Origin: Bacteroidaceae bacterium
GTDB taxonomy: Bacteria; Bacteroidota; Bacteroidia; Bacteroidales; Bacteroidaceae
DNA length: 64,000 bases
Direction: 5' to 3'
Assembly: GCA_024398515.1 (NCBI GenBank)
Contig: JAKSIZ010000002.1
Span: 62,001-126,000, forward strand
Shown: positions 16,598 through 25,634 of the stretch, piece after piece
Position numbering within the stretch: position 1 is the stretch's first letter
Layout: each line of letters starts with the position of its first letter
Translations under genes and position numbers: made by a program
The notes under the pieces: model-generated
Told to the model about the DNA's origin: nothing
Databases searched by the model: none
Seen by the model: the letters and a program-made list of their open reading frames with translations, nothing else

Positions 16598-18877
16598 ATG
16601 AAAAAATTTTTTCCTTTTGTTTTGGTGGCAATGCTGATGCTGCCATTGAGTGTTAAGGCTGACTGGGTGAAGGAGGTTACTACAAAGGCTGAATTCACAT
16701 CGGCACTGAATGCGTTCGAGAATGTGCCTGGATGCGTTGACAAGATTATTGTCAAGGGCGACGAGAGCACGGTTATCAACTTGGGTAACTACACTATGGC
16801 ATCGAACATTGTTGGTGGCAAGCTTATTGTGACATCTGAACAGACCGACATCAACAAGGTGCCTCAGATTCAGTTGGGCTTTAACTTTACCGACACGGGT
16901 GATGACCCTAAGTTCTCTATGGAGTGGTCAAACCTCGGCTTACAGTACCGTTCGGGTGCAACGGCAAGTTCGGGACAGATCTTCTACTCAAACATCAAGA
17001 AGTGTGCGTTCGACTCAATTATCATCCGCAACTGCGACATCAACAACATTGCACGTTGCCTCTATCGTACTGTGCCTGACACAGCGGAGACTGGCGAACG
17101 CCTCACTTACCCTATCAACTACTTCGAGATGAGTGGCTGTAAGATTCACAACATCTGCACTCAGTCGGGTAATTCTTGGGGTGTAATCTATTTCGGACAG
17201 TGTACAAGGGAGATTGTTATCAACAACAACATCTGGTATGACATCCCTTACGCTAAGGCTCTTATCTATTACGGCTACATCGACTCAACGGGTGAAGACC
17301 CAAGTGTAAGCTTCTGCAACAACACAGTGATATGGGGTAGTGGCGACTTGCAGAACAAGAAACCTGTGTTTGACGCAAGCACATTCCTCGGCGACCTGTC
17401 GTTCTACACGGTAAACAACAACATATTCATGTCGCCTGAGGGTGGTGAGTATATCCAGAACGAATACAACGACTCGGCAATAGTTATGCGTGCAACGGGT
17501 GGTCTGCATGAGTTCAACAACAACATAATGCGTGGATTCCAACCTTACGAAGCAGGAATCACCGACGGTCTTGACATTGCCGAGAGCAATACAATGACTC
17601 TTGAGGAAGCTGGTTTGGCATGGACAGACTTCTATAATCCTGACCAGGGCGACTTCCGTATGCTGAAAGCACATCCGCTCTATACATTGGCAGACGGCGA
17701 ACCTATCGGCTCAACGTTGATGTATGTTGACGAATTCCCAGTAGAGTGCAAGGTAAACATTACGGTTGACGGTCCGGCATACGCTGGTTATACTATCACC
17801 CCTAACAAGCCAAAGTACTATAAGGATGACGTGATAACCATCAAGGCAACTGCTCACAACAACTATTACCGTATGCTTGCAACGTTTGACGGCTGGAGCG
17901 ATGGCGAAACAGAACCTGAACGACAGATAACATTGACCGAAGATATTGACCTGACTGCTAAGTTCACTGAGGTTGCAAAGGTGCTCACATTCTTCGATTT
18001 CACTGGTACAGGTATTGGCAGTCGCATGTCAAGTTATGATGCTGACGTATATTATGGCATGGAAAACGCCGACGATACTTACAAGGGAACAGTCTATGAA
18101 ATGATGTGCGACACTACAAACCAGTCGTTGGGCATGGCTTCATACGAATACATCTCTTCAATCTCCGACATTGCTACACGCCAATTCGAGACACGTTCAG
18201 GCAAGTTTGCTGAGGATGATGCATCGGAACAGATGAACATCATAAGCCGTCGTACTCCTTGGCAAATCAAGGATGGCGTGGATACTCTCGACATTAACAA
18301 CTACGACGGATGGCAGCGCGACCACGCTATCTTCAAGTTCTCTACAAAGGGTGCAAAGGGTCTGAACTTCTCATGCTACGTTGGAACTGACAACAATGCG
18401 TCGAAATATCAGCAACTCTATTACTCACTCGACGGTGAGAACTGGACATTCCTCACTGAGACTGAACTCGAAGCATGGTACTGGTCAGAGCTTGCAGCCG
18501 ACCTGCCGACTGAATGCGAGGGCAAGGATTCGGTATTCATCAAGGTGATAGGCGACCCTACACGTGGTTCTGTACGCATCAATGGTGAAAAGGGCGAGAC
18601 TGTTCAGACTGAGGAAGAGTACATGAAACAAGAAGGTTTCGAGTATGTAGCAAACGTATTGGTATCATATACTGAGCTTGATGCACCTGTTGGCGGCATG
18701 AAGGGCGACGCAGACGAAGACGGCAGCGTTACGGTATCAGACATCACGACGATTGCATCATACATCCTCGGCAACAATCCGCAGCCATTCAATATGAAGA
18801 ATGCTGACGTTGATGGCGACGATGCTATCACCGTATCAGACATCACAGGTACTGCAGGTATAATCTTAGGAAACTAA
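16598..18877 (+). CDS. secreted beta-helix-like protein with C-terminal dockerin
   Basis: From ATG 16598 the product has 759 residues. (A GTG two codons upstream is in frame.) A signal peptide (MKKFFPFVLVAMLMLPLSVKA) precedes a region of about 350 residues full of short strands with Asn/Cys/Ile ladders (IIIRNCDINNIARC, MSGCKIHNICTQSG, FCNNTVIW, YTVNNNIFMS, EFNNNIM). This is the pattern of a right-handed parallel beta-helix as in pectate-lyase-like and chondroitinase-B-like proteins. Then comes an Ig-like repeat with FDGWSDGETEPERQITLTED (about 380-460), a beta-sandwich (about 465-690), and a complete two-repeat dockerin (GDADEDGSVTVSDITTIAS ... ADVDGDDAITVSDITGTA). No catalytic residues can be assigned by eye. 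It is probably a polysaccharide-binding or lyase-like extracellular protein. Confidence 0.75.
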   Translation: MKKFFPFVLVAMLMLPLSVKADWVKEVTTKAEFTSALNAFENVPGCVDKIIVKGDESTVINLGNYTMASNIVGGKLIVTSEQTDINKVPQIQLGFNFTDTGDDPKFSMEWSNLGLQYRSGATASSGQIFYSNIKKCAFDSIIIRNCDINNIARCLYRTVPDTAETGERLTYPINYFEMSGCKIHNICTQSGNSWGVIYFGQCTREIVINNNIWYDIPYAKALIYYGYIDSTGEDPSVSFCNNTVIWGSGDLQNKKPVFDASTFLGDLSFYTVNNNIFMSPEGGEYIQNEYNDSAIVMRATGGLHEFNNNIMRGFQPYEAGITDGLDIAESNTMTLEEAGLAWTDFYNPDQGDFRMLKAHPLYTLADGEPIGSTLMYVDEFPVECKVNITVDGPAYAGYTITPNKPKYYKDDVITIKATAHNNYYRMLATFDGWSDGETEPERQITLTEDIDLTAKFTEVAKVLTFFDFTGTGIGSRMSSYDADVYYGMENADDTYKGTVYEMMCDTTNQSLGMASYEYISSISDIATRQFETRSGKFAEDDASEQMNIISRRTPWQIKDGVDTLDINNYDGWQRDHAIFKFSTKGAKGLNFSCYVGTDNNASKYQQLYYSLDGENWTFLTETELEAWYWSELAADLPTECEGKDSVFIKVIGDPTRGSVRINGEKGETVQTEEEYMKQEGFEYVANVLVSYTELDAPVGGMKGDADEDGSVTVSDITTIASYILGNNPQPFNMKNADVDGDDAITVSDITGTAGIILGN

Positions 18878-18898
18878 CATTCGTTGCTTTCCTCGTAT

Positions 18899-18951
18899 AG
18901 CATACGGCGTATGGCTTACCCAATAAAAGCCATGCGCCGTATGCTTTTTTT
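18899..18951 (+). terminator. strong rho-independent terminator
   Basis: A 19-bp stem (AGCATACGGCGTATGGCTT against AAGCCATGCGCCGTATGCT, one G-U) closes a 9-nt loop and runs into seven T. It lies 21 nt after the beta-helix gene. Confidence 0.88.
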
Positions 18952-18989
18952 CGGTATGCCTTGTAGGTATCTCTGTTGGGGGGCTTTGC

Positions 18990-19069
18990 ACATTCTTAGA
19001 ATGTTCACGTGAACATTCTAAGAATGTTACGCGGAACATTCTAAGAATGTGCAAACGGCTTAAACGTTC
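18990..19069 (+). repeat. triple-palindrome element TP1
   Basis: Three 15-bp palindromes of the type ACATTCT(A/T)AGAATGT lie at 18990-19004, 19013-19027 and 19036-19050 (period 23 bp), separated by 8-bp spacers TCACGTGA and TACGCGGA. After 9 bp comes TTAAACGTTC (19060-19069). The first two palindromes plus spacer form one perfect 38-bp dyad. GTTGGGGGGC lies just upstream, as in TP3 and TP5. It sits between the beta-helix gene terminator and the convergent exbD-like gene. Confidence 0.9.
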
Positions 19070-19163
19070 ATGTCACTGTTCCGACGGTTTCAACCGTCGC
19101 CAAAAGAGCGAAAGAGAACTCCACACTAAACGGGTAAACGACGAATTTACGAAACAACTAACT

Positions 19164-19700
19164 TTATTTTTCGCTTACTCGTTGAGGGATTGCTTCGTCG
19201 ATGACTTGGAGTTGGCGGTCGTTAAGGGCATCGTACGGTTTGCCGAAACGCTTGCGCGATGCTTCGTTGCGCAGTTGCTTGTAGGCATTGACTATCTGGT
19301 TCTCGACTGCAAAATAGGATTCATACTTTGAATTATCGTCGGCATTTATTAGTATGATATGCTTTGCAGGACTCTCTGACAATGTCTCGTCGTGCTTTGG
19401 ATTGACGATAAACTCTTTCATCATTGCACACAACTTATCAGCCTCCACCTCTTCGTCGTTGTGGATAATCTTGCCGTCGGCAGTTAAGTCGATTTCAAAG
19501 ACATTGCGTCGGTCAACAACCTTTTCTATGTGTTCAAGGTGCTTAGGTGCGGGCTTCGACAGTTGGTAGGGCAGTCCGAAGTTGCGGTCCATTGAGGTGG
19601 TCACAAGAAACAGAATGAGCAGCATGAACGAAATATCGGCTGTTGAGGTCGTATTAAGTTCAGGTATCTCGTGACTTGAAAAGTTCTTCTTGAACAACAT
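19164..19700 (-). CDS. ExbD/TolR-family proton-channel accessory protein
   Basis: The 178-residue protein has the ExbD layout: a short cytoplasmic N-terminus, then one membrane segment with the family's key Asp (LNTTSTADISFMLLILFLVTT, Asp near residue 22), then a periplasmic domain. It is the last gene of a four-gene minus-strand operon with an ExbB-type protein, so together they should form an inner-membrane proton-driven motor that energises TonB or a Tol-like envelope system. The periplasmic region is slightly longer than in classical ExbD. No TonB gene is adjacent. Confidence 0.85.
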   Translation of the reverse strand: MLFKKNFSSHEIPELNTTSTADISFMLLILFLVTTSMDRNFGLPYQLSKPAPKHLEHIEKVVDRRNVFEIDLTADGKIIHNDEEVEADKLCAMMKEFIVNPKHDETLSESPAKHIILINADDNSKYESYFAVENQIVNAYKQLRNEASRKRFGKPYDALNDRQLQVIDEAIPQRVSEK

Positions 19701-19710
19701 GAGGGGAGAT

Positions 19711-20187
19711 TTACTTACGTTTTAATGCAGAAAACAGTATGAGAGCAATGGCACCGACGATGAGAATAAATGCCGTGACGATAAACATGGTGCTTGTGCG
19801 GAGCCAAAGTGTATCGTTGTATGGCGTGCCGTTGATGGTGATGGCATCGGTGTTGCTAAGTAGAAATGTGGCGGCAAGAGTGACTGCTACGGGTATTGCA
19901 ACCATCCATGCGATGCGACGAATGCGTATGTTGTTGACAGTTGAAGTGTGGTTTTGCTTCTTGAAACCTATTACGGCACTTGTTATTGCAATAGACAACG
20001 TGGCAACAACCATGACAATCATGAGCCAGATAATGGCTGGAGTGAGCATCGGTTCATTAAATGTCGGGTTGAATGAGCACGGCATGTCGTAGCCTAAAGT
20101 GTAGAACGCCAGGAATACAACCGCTATCAGCAGGATAAGACTTATCTTGATTTTCTTTATCATATCGGATATGTTTAACCCTTTCAA
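19711..20187 (-). CDS. small integral membrane protein of the ExbB/ExbD operon
   Basis: The 158-residue protein has about four hydrophobic segments (near residues 14-30, 48-72, 91-108, 131-153) and a basic KKQNHTSTVNNIRIRR loop. I recognise no enzymatic motif. It lies between the ExbB-like gene (11 nt gap) and the ExbD-like gene (10 nt gap), so it is probably an accessory subunit or assembly partner of the motor. An alternative start at the second Met (20163) would shorten the N-terminus. Confidence 0.6.
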   Translation of the reverse strand: MKGLNISDMIKKIKISLILLIAVVFLAFYTLGYDMPCSFNPTFNEPMLTPAIIWLMIVMVVATLSIAITSAVIGFKKQNHTSTVNNIRIRRIAWMVAIPVAVTLAATFLLSNTDAITINGTPYNDTLWLRTSTMFIVTAFILIVGAIALILFSALKRK

Positions 20188-20198
20188 TGCTTAATCAC

Positions 20199-20870
20199 CT
20201 AACTTTTTTTCTTGTATTCCGCAATCATATCCATAAGAGTGATGTAACTTTCCTCCATCTGTGAGGTGATGTTTTCAATCTTGTTGAGGATGTAATTGTA
20301 GAAACATTGCAGCACGAGAGCCACGATGATACCAAAGATTGTGGTTATCAGAGCCACTTTCATGCCCGATGCCACGATGGTAGGGCTGATGTCGCCGGCA
20401 CTTTCAATGTTGTCGAAGGCAATCACCATGCCTATTACCGTGCCGAGGAAACCCAAGGATGGAGCCATGGCAATGAAGAGTTTTATCCACGAACAACCCT
20501 TTTCGAGTGCCGATGTCTGCACGGTTCCATAGTTTGTTACCGACCGTTGTATCTCGTCCATAGTGTCGTTTATGTGCATCAGAGCTTGGTAGCAGATGCT
20601 TGCAACGGGTCCGCGAGTGTTGCGACAAAGGTCTTTTGCACCATCGATGTCGTTTGTCTGGAGTTTGTTTTCCACTTCTTTCATCAGTTTTCGGGCGTTG
20701 ATTTCGGAAAGTGTAAGGAAGATAATCCTCTCGATACAGAAAGCCAAACCCAATACTAATGCTAAGCTTACGAGCGACATGAAGCCCGCATTGCCCTCGA
20801 TAAACTTAACCTTGAAGGCATTTATAAATAGTAAATAAGGTATCATAAATAATAAATTATCAAATTTCAA
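20199..20870 (-). CDS. MotA/TolQ/ExbB-family proton channel protein
   Basis: The 223-residue protein has an N-terminal membrane segment (about 24-45), a cytoplasmic helical region, and two C-terminal membrane segments (about 125-150 and 165-192). Typical ExbB/TolQ sequences are present: LFIAMAPSLGFLGTVIGMVIAF and ISPTIVASGMKVALITTIFGIIVAL, including the Gly-Thr-Val-x-Gly motif and the small-residue helix of the channel. With the ExbD-like protein it forms the proton channel. The gene is preceded by a secreted-protein gene (13 nt gap) in the same operon. Confidence 0.9.
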   Translation of the reverse strand: MKFDNLLFMIPYLLFINAFKVKFIEGNAGFMSLVSLALVLGLAFCIERIIFLTLSEINARKLMKEVENKLQTNDIDGAKDLCRNTRGPVASICYQALMHINDTMDEIQRSVTNYGTVQTSALEKGCSWIKLFIAMAPSLGFLGTVIGMVIAFDNIESAGDISPTIVASGMKVALITTIFGIIVALVLQCFYNYILNKIENITSQMEESYITLMDMIAEYKKKS

Positions 20871-20883
20871 TTATCAGTTTTAA

Positions 20884-21522
20884 TCATTCTGCCAGCACCC
20901 GCAGCACTTTTTTAAGGCATTCTGCTTTTGTCCAATCGAAGCCATACTGCTTGATACAGGCATCATAGAGGCTTCTTTTCTTCTTAGGCACTACGAGTTT
21001 TACGCTGCGCTCATGGCATCGAACCTCTTTTCCGCCGATGACGAAATAGTAGGTGACGACAAGCGGAAACTTCAATGACTCTGCGTCAGGGTCAAGTCGT
21101 GTGACAGCAATGTTGTCGCCAAGAGAGATGTTTGTTATGTCCGACTCGTTCAGAAGCGTGCCTTTGAATGCTTCGACATCGATATTCTTGACGCAAAGAA
21201 GTTGGCAGTTGGAGCATGTGTCAATAACTTCTGCCAGTTGGTTCTTGAGGTTTACGAACTGACGTTTGTTGATGAATACCGTCTTAACGATGTTCATGTT
21301 CGCCCTCAAGTCCTTGCCTAACTGTTTATATACGAGACTTGCATCCTTTAGAAAGATGTTTGCCTCACGTTGTTGGTGTATGCTTCCGTCGGTTAGTTCG
21401 ATGACTGCCGGCGCATATTCCTTAAAGAGAGTAACCCTTTCGGTCTCTCCGGCAGGAATCTGCGACATGATATGCAGAGCCACAAACATCATGGCAACGA
21501 GTGAGAACAGACGCTTTTTCAT
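20884..21522 (-). CDS. exported protein of unknown function heading the ExbB/ExbD operon
   Basis: The frame is open back to 21564, but a TACTTTTG promoter element lies at 21552-21545, so translation should start at ATG 21522, giving 212 residues with a signal peptide (MKKRLFSLVAMMFVALHIMSQ). The mature protein has CSNCQLLC (two closely spaced Cys pairs) and a basic C-terminal part (KLVVPKKKRSLYDACI). No family is recognised. Its position as first gene of the motor operon suggests a periplasmic or outer-membrane partner of the motor. Confidence 0.65.
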   Translation of the reverse strand: MKKRLFSLVAMMFVALHIMSQIPAGETERVTLFKEYAPAVIELTDGSIHQQREANIFLKDASLVYKQLGKDLRANMNIVKTVFINKRQFVNLKNQLAEVIDTCSNCQLLCVKNIDVEAFKGTLLNESDITNISLGDNIAVTRLDPDAESLKFPLVVTYYFVIGGKEVRCHERSVKLVVPKKKRSLYDACIKQYGFDWTKAECLKKVLRVLAE

Positions 21523-21544
21523 TCTTGTAATCTTATATTGAGTG

Positions 21545-21552
21545 CAAAAGTA
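21545..21552 (-). promoter_or_regulatory. -7 element of the ExbB/ExbD operon
   Basis: TACTTTTG on the minus strand matches TAnnTTTG; only a weak ATTG is present at the -33 position. It places the transcription start near 21537, downstream of the longest possible ORF start, and decides the start of the first gene. Confidence 0.5.
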
Positions 21553-21595
21553 ATAAAAAAACATAGAATTACAATTTCTTTTTATGTTTTATTAA

Positions 21596-21632
21596 ATAAA
21601 AAATGAGCGGTTCAATATCGAACCGCCCATTT
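21596..21632 (-). terminator. terminator of the fimbrillin-like gene
   Basis: GCGGTTC (21607-21613) pairs with GAACCGC (21620-21626). On the minus strand the stem is followed by a CATTTTTTATTT run. It lies about 35 nt after the stop of the minus-strand lipoprotein gene. Confidence 0.7.
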
Positions 21633-21666
21633 GGTTATTGTCTTTCCTTATTATATATAAGGTGAA

Positions 21667-23940
21667 TTACATGTGTGTTGCTGCTGGCTTTGCGATTGCG
21701 TATGCCTGCTGTGCACTTGCTGCTGCAGATGCGATACCAGTTGTGTTCTGGTACTGTGGAGCAAAGTTGAATGTGTAGTCGTATCTCAAGATAGCCTTAG
21801 TAGGGTCTGTAACAGGCTCGTTGGTTGTCTTGTCAAGATAGTGACCTTGTGCATCAAGATTGTAAACTGGAGTCATTTCTGCCAAAGTAACGATTACCTT
21901 AACAGGAACAGCAGTGTAAACTACATTAGTTGATGTTGTCTTCCAGAAGAATGCCTTGTATGTTGGGAATGTATGTGAGCCAGTAAGTTCCTTGTATGCA
22001 GTTTGCTGCGCTAAAGTAAGAGCTGTAGTATCCATGACAGCATAATTGTCATAAGCTACCGTAGTAGTGCCAACTGCTGAAGCTGTGATGTCCTCGAACA
22101 GTGACTCACCCTTAGTCCACTTGAAGTTTTTGCCAGTAGCGTCAACTGTTACAACGCCTGTTGTTGGGTCAACAATTTCGAAACCTGGAGTTACAACCTC
22201 AGCGATGTCTGCTGCATTAACCATGCCGCGTGACTTGTAGAGACCGCCTGACATTGGCCAGAATGAAGGGTTGCTGATAGTCCATTCGTCTTCAGGATTA
22301 ATCTTGCCAGTTTCACCTGTTACGTAGTCAACAACTTCGATACCATCGAATACGATTGGCTTCAATGCTGGATCGTCTGGTACACGTGGGTCATCTGGAT
22401 CTACGTAAGGGTCGTTAGGGTCTTTACCTGGGTCTGGAGGAGTTGGGCCTGGGTTAGGATTTGGATTGATTGAATCGGTAGGATTCGTGCTTGAAGAAGC
22501 TGGGTCAACCTTGTCAGGGTCTGTTGTACCGTTAGTGTTAGAAGTGATCTTGAATACGTATGTATAGCAAGTACCTGCTTCCCACTTACAGAACATTGGA
22601 TCTACATATACACGAGCATCATAGATTGTAGTTTCCTTTGAGCCATCTTCAGGGATGAGCTTGTAAGATACGTGGAGTGTGAAACCAGTTTCAGCACCTA
22701 CACCACCAGTGATGTTAGTTGCACCTTGGTAACGTGGCAAAGCGTAGAGAACAGTTGCAAGCTTTGTAGGATTGTCCTTCAATTCGCTGATGCAATTAAC
22801 TGTCTTAGACTTTGTAGCAGACTTGATAAGTGCAGTTGCATCGTTAGCAGGAGCATAGATGAAGTTGTCAACAACTGGAAGTGCACCGTTAGCTGGAGCA
22901 GCAACTTTGATAGAATCAACATCCTTGATGCCCTTAACTGTTACGTCAGCCTGATCGTAATAAGCTGGCTTGTCGCCGTTAGCTGGCTGTGGATAGTAGT
23001 CACCAACGAATGCGCCAGATACGCCGTCATGCAACCAGTTTGTCTGAGCCGGCTTAGCTGGAGTAAGTTGGATACCCTGATATGTTTCGCCCCATGCGTT
23101 TGCTTCTGGGAGAAGGTCGATAAGTTCAACCTTATAACCCTTGATAGCCTCGTAGAAAGCAATTTTAATCTGTGAGTTTACGTGATTGAAAAGGATTGAA
23201 ACATCGTTGCCGTATGAGCTCTTGTTTACGTTAGTGTAAGCGTAGAGAGCTTCGTTAGCGTTGATGAGTTCTGTGTTTGTGTCGTATGCACCTTCGCCAG
23301 TATAAGGAGCAGTTGCTGTAGCAATCTGCTGAACTGGGTCAGTGTAGAATGTTGAAAGGTTCTGGAACTTGAGAGTTTCAGCGCCCTTAGTTGCAGACTC
23401 TGTATATTCTACAGCCTTATCGTTAGCTGTCTTAACTGCTACCTGATTATAATAAGGTGCGTAAGCAGAGAAATAAGTTGCTGCAGTTGACTCGTCCCAA
23501 TACTTCAAAGACTGTGCAACGTCAGGAATAACCGGAGCCTTGTAGTTTGAAGCATTGTCAAGTCCTTCATAGAACCATGAAGAAACGCCATCGCCTGGAA
23601 CTGTAGTAGAAGCTTCAGCACCTGCCATCCAAGTAGAAGCACCTGCTGCGAGGTCCTTATAAGGATTTGTAAGTGATCCGTAAGCAACAAGGTAGTTTTC
23701 CATAATCTGGTCGCCATTAACGTCAGCTTCTGCGCCAGAGTAACCAAATACACCAAACTCATAGTGTCCCTTTGTCTGAAGAGCATCGGCACGTGTAGAG
23801 TTTGCAGTTGTCATGTTGAACCCAATGTTCACCTTGCTCACGTCGTACTTTTTCTGAGAAAAGTCATCTACGAGTGAGTCATTTGTACAGCTCGCCATTA
23901 TCATGCAGGCGATTGCTGCGAGAGAAAAAATCTTTTTCAT
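21667..23940 (-). CDS. fimbrillin-family surface lipoprotein
   Basis: The 757-residue protein has a lipoprotein signal (MKKIFSLAAIACMIMASC, Cys18). A fimbrillin-like N-terminal domain follows: VNIGFNMTTANSTRADAL is the usual start, with 'TRA' near the protease-processed region of major fimbrial subunits, then FGVFGYSGAEADVNGDQIM and the long beta-rich domain. Around residues 480-525 there is a linker very rich in Pro, Asp and Asn (PNPNPGPTPPDPGKDPND), followed by a second beta domain (about 540-757). Fimbrillin-family proteins form or decorate short fimbriae on the surface of Bacteroidales. The neighbours show no anchor or tip genes, so this may be a stand-alone adhesin-like lipoprotein. Confidence 0.7.
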   Translation of the reverse strand: MKKIFSLAAIACMIMASCTNDSLVDDFSQKKYDVSKVNIGFNMTTANSTRADALQTKGHYEFGVFGYSGAEADVNGDQIMENYLVAYGSLTNPYKDLAAGASTWMAGAEASTTVPGDGVSSWFYEGLDNASNYKAPVIPDVAQSLKYWDESTAATYFSAYAPYYNQVAVKTANDKAVEYTESATKGAETLKFQNLSTFYTDPVQQIATATAPYTGEGAYDTNTELINANEALYAYTNVNKSSYGNDVSILFNHVNSQIKIAFYEAIKGYKVELIDLLPEANAWGETYQGIQLTPAKPAQTNWLHDGVSGAFVGDYYPQPANGDKPAYYDQADVTVKGIKDVDSIKVAAPANGALPVVDNFIYAPANDATALIKSATKSKTVNCISELKDNPTKLATVLYALPRYQGATNITGGVGAETGFTLHVSYKLIPEDGSKETTIYDARVYVDPMFCKWEAGTCYTYVFKITSNTNGTTDPDKVDPASSSTNPTDSINPNPNPGPTPPDPGKDPNDPYVDPDDPRVPDDPALKPIVFDGIEVVDYVTGETGKINPEDEWTISNPSFWPMSGGLYKSRGMVNAADIAEVVTPGFEIVDPTTGVVTVDATGKNFKWTKGESLFEDITASAVGTTTVAYDNYAVMDTTALTLAQQTAYKELTGSHTFPTYKAFFWKTTSTNVVYTAVPVKVIVTLAEMTPVYNLDAQGHYLDKTTNEPVTDPTKAILRYDYTFNFAPQYQNTTGIASAAASAQQAYAIAKPAATHM

Positions 23941-24023
23941 TTTTTGTTAATATAAAGTTGTTTGTAGTTGTTATATCCGCAACCAAGTTATCCTTATGGA
24001 AAAACTATTCTCCAAAATCGCGG

Positions 24024-24031
24024 CAAAGGTA
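24024..24031 (-). promoter_or_regulatory. -7 element of the fimbrillin-like gene
   Basis: TACCTTTG on the minus strand, about 84 nt before the ATG. No clear TTTG is found at -33. Confidence 0.5.
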
Positions 24032-24211
24032 CAACATATATATGAATATATATAAGTCGTTAACATTTTTTTGCATAAAAATCGCAAAATGTTGCTTTTT
24101 GGCGATAAAATGAACATGTTGACTTGTTTAATATCAAGAGTAAGAGCATTTTTGTTATCAAATAACTAAACATACTTCGATGACTTGAAGTCTTAAAATT
24201 CGTATAAAAAT

Positions 24212-24242
24212 TTTGTCATATCTTATATTTATACTAATTTTG
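24212..24242 (+). promoter_or_regulatory. promoter of the outer-membrane protein/lptC unit
   Basis: TTTG at 24212-24215, 19 nt, TAATTTTG at 24235-24242; the ATG is at 24267, giving a very short leader. Confidence 0.75.
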
Positions 24243-24266
24243 CAAACTGATTTTTAAGACTTAAAG

Positions 24267-25577
24267 ATGATTATAAAAAAACACTCTCTTGCTTTGACTT
24301 TGGCGTTGGCATTGACGCTGATGCTTGAAAACGTGGACACATACGCCCAAAGTGGAACCAATTCACCATATAGTATGTACGGTATGGGCGTTCTTTCCGA
24401 CCGTTCTACTGGGTTCAACCGTGGTATGTCGGGCGTTTCGCAAGGCTTTAATGACGGCAACCAAGTCAACCCTATGAACCCAGCATCGTATGCTAACGTA
24501 GATTCGTTGACCTTTATTTTTGATGCAGGTCTTTCATTGCTCAACACAAATTTAAAGGAAGGCGACAACAAACGCAACGCAAAGACTGCAAACTTCGAGT
24601 ATGCTGTTGCAGCTTTCCGCGTATGGAAAAACGTAGGATGTAGTTTCGGAGTCCTTCCATACACCAATGTCGGTTACAATTTCTATCGCACAAACAAGGA
24701 AACTGGTGCTGTTGAGGACACTTATACCAATACATACACAGGTAGCGGCGGTATTCATGAAGCATATTTAGGCTTTGCTTGGAAACCTGTAAAGTTCTTT
24801 GCGCTTGGTTTCAATGCGGGTTATCTCTGGGGCGATTATTCGAAAACGATAACGAGTGTACACTCTTTGTCAAGTGCCACCAGCCTTTTCCGTATATACG
24901 ATGGAACGGTCAGGTCGTACAAAATTGACCTTGGCGTGCAAGGAATCATCCCAATCAACAAGGACAATACTCTCACTTTGGGAGCGTCGTACGTCATTGG
25001 ACACAGCATGAACAACACTGTTGAATTGCTCGACATAAAGGCTGACACCACCGCATACCGTGTTGGAGATGCCTTTTTCGTGCCTACAACAATCAGCGGA
25101 GGTTTCGCCTGGAACCACAAAAACAAACTAAAGTTTGGTGCAGACTTCACTTTGTATAAGTTCGCAGACCAAGATTTCCCAACGGTATTCGACAATGGAA
25201 AGACATTCTCATACGTTAAGGCGGGCAATCAACTCCTTGACCGGACGCGAATAGCAGTGGGTGGCGAATGGATTCCCGACGAATATTCCAACAAATTCTT
25301 CGAGCGTATCCACTATAAAGTAGGCGGATACTACGCTACGCCGTACATTAAGGTGAGCGACAGTCAGGGCAAACTTGTTGACGGACCAAAGGAAATAGGG
25401 CTCAGTTTTGGTGTTGGTGTGCCTATCATCAACACATGGAACAACCGTTCCCTTCTCAATCTCTCGGCTCAATGGGTGCGTAGTTCGGCTTCAAACCTCA
25501 TTACCGAGAACTATTGGCGCATCAATGTTGGCATAACTTTCAACGAGCGTTGGTTCGCAAAATGGAAGTTTGAGTAA
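24267..25577 (+). CDS. outer-membrane beta-barrel protein
   Basis: The 436-residue protein has a signal peptide (to about TYAQS) and an all-beta, aromatic-rich sequence with alternating hydrophobic residues, ending WFAKWKFE. The N-terminal SPYSMYGMGVLSDRSTGFNRGMSGVSQGF, with its Asn/Gly/Ser-rich turns, resembles Bacteroidetes barrels of the FadL/PorV-like type. Homologues next to lptC are, as I recall, a usual arrangement in Bacteroidales. The gene is followed by lptC after 57 nt. Its cargo is unknown; a role in envelope biogenesis is inferred from position only. Confidence 0.7.
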   Translation: MIIKKHSLALTLALALTLMLENVDTYAQSGTNSPYSMYGMGVLSDRSTGFNRGMSGVSQGFNDGNQVNPMNPASYANVDSLTFIFDAGLSLLNTNLKEGDNKRNAKTANFEYAVAAFRVWKNVGCSFGVLPYTNVGYNFYRTNKETGAVEDTYTNTYTGSGGIHEAYLGFAWKPVKFFALGFNAGYLWGDYSKTITSVHSLSSATSLFRIYDGTVRSYKIDLGVQGIIPINKDNTLTLGASYVIGHSMNNTVELLDIKADTTAYRVGDAFFVPTTISGGFAWNHKNKLKFGADFTLYKFADQDFPTVFDNGKTFSYVKAGNQLLDRTRIAVGGEWIPDEYSNKFFERIHYKVGGYYATPYIKVSDSQGKLVDGPKEIGLSFGVGVPIINTWNNRSLLNLSAQWVRSSASNLITENYWRINVGITFNERWFAKWKFE

Positions 25578-25634
25578 TCTTTTTCGGGCTTACACCTTAT
25601 TTATATATATAGTCGGAATATCGGAAACGGAACC

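Larger units (their letters stand above)
23941..24266. other. 326-bp divergent intergenic region
   Basis: The region separates the minus-strand fimbrillin-like gene from the plus-strand outer-membrane protein gene. It is AT-rich and contains one promoter for each direction (24031-24024 and 24212-24242). I see no further gene or repeat. Confidence 0.6.
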
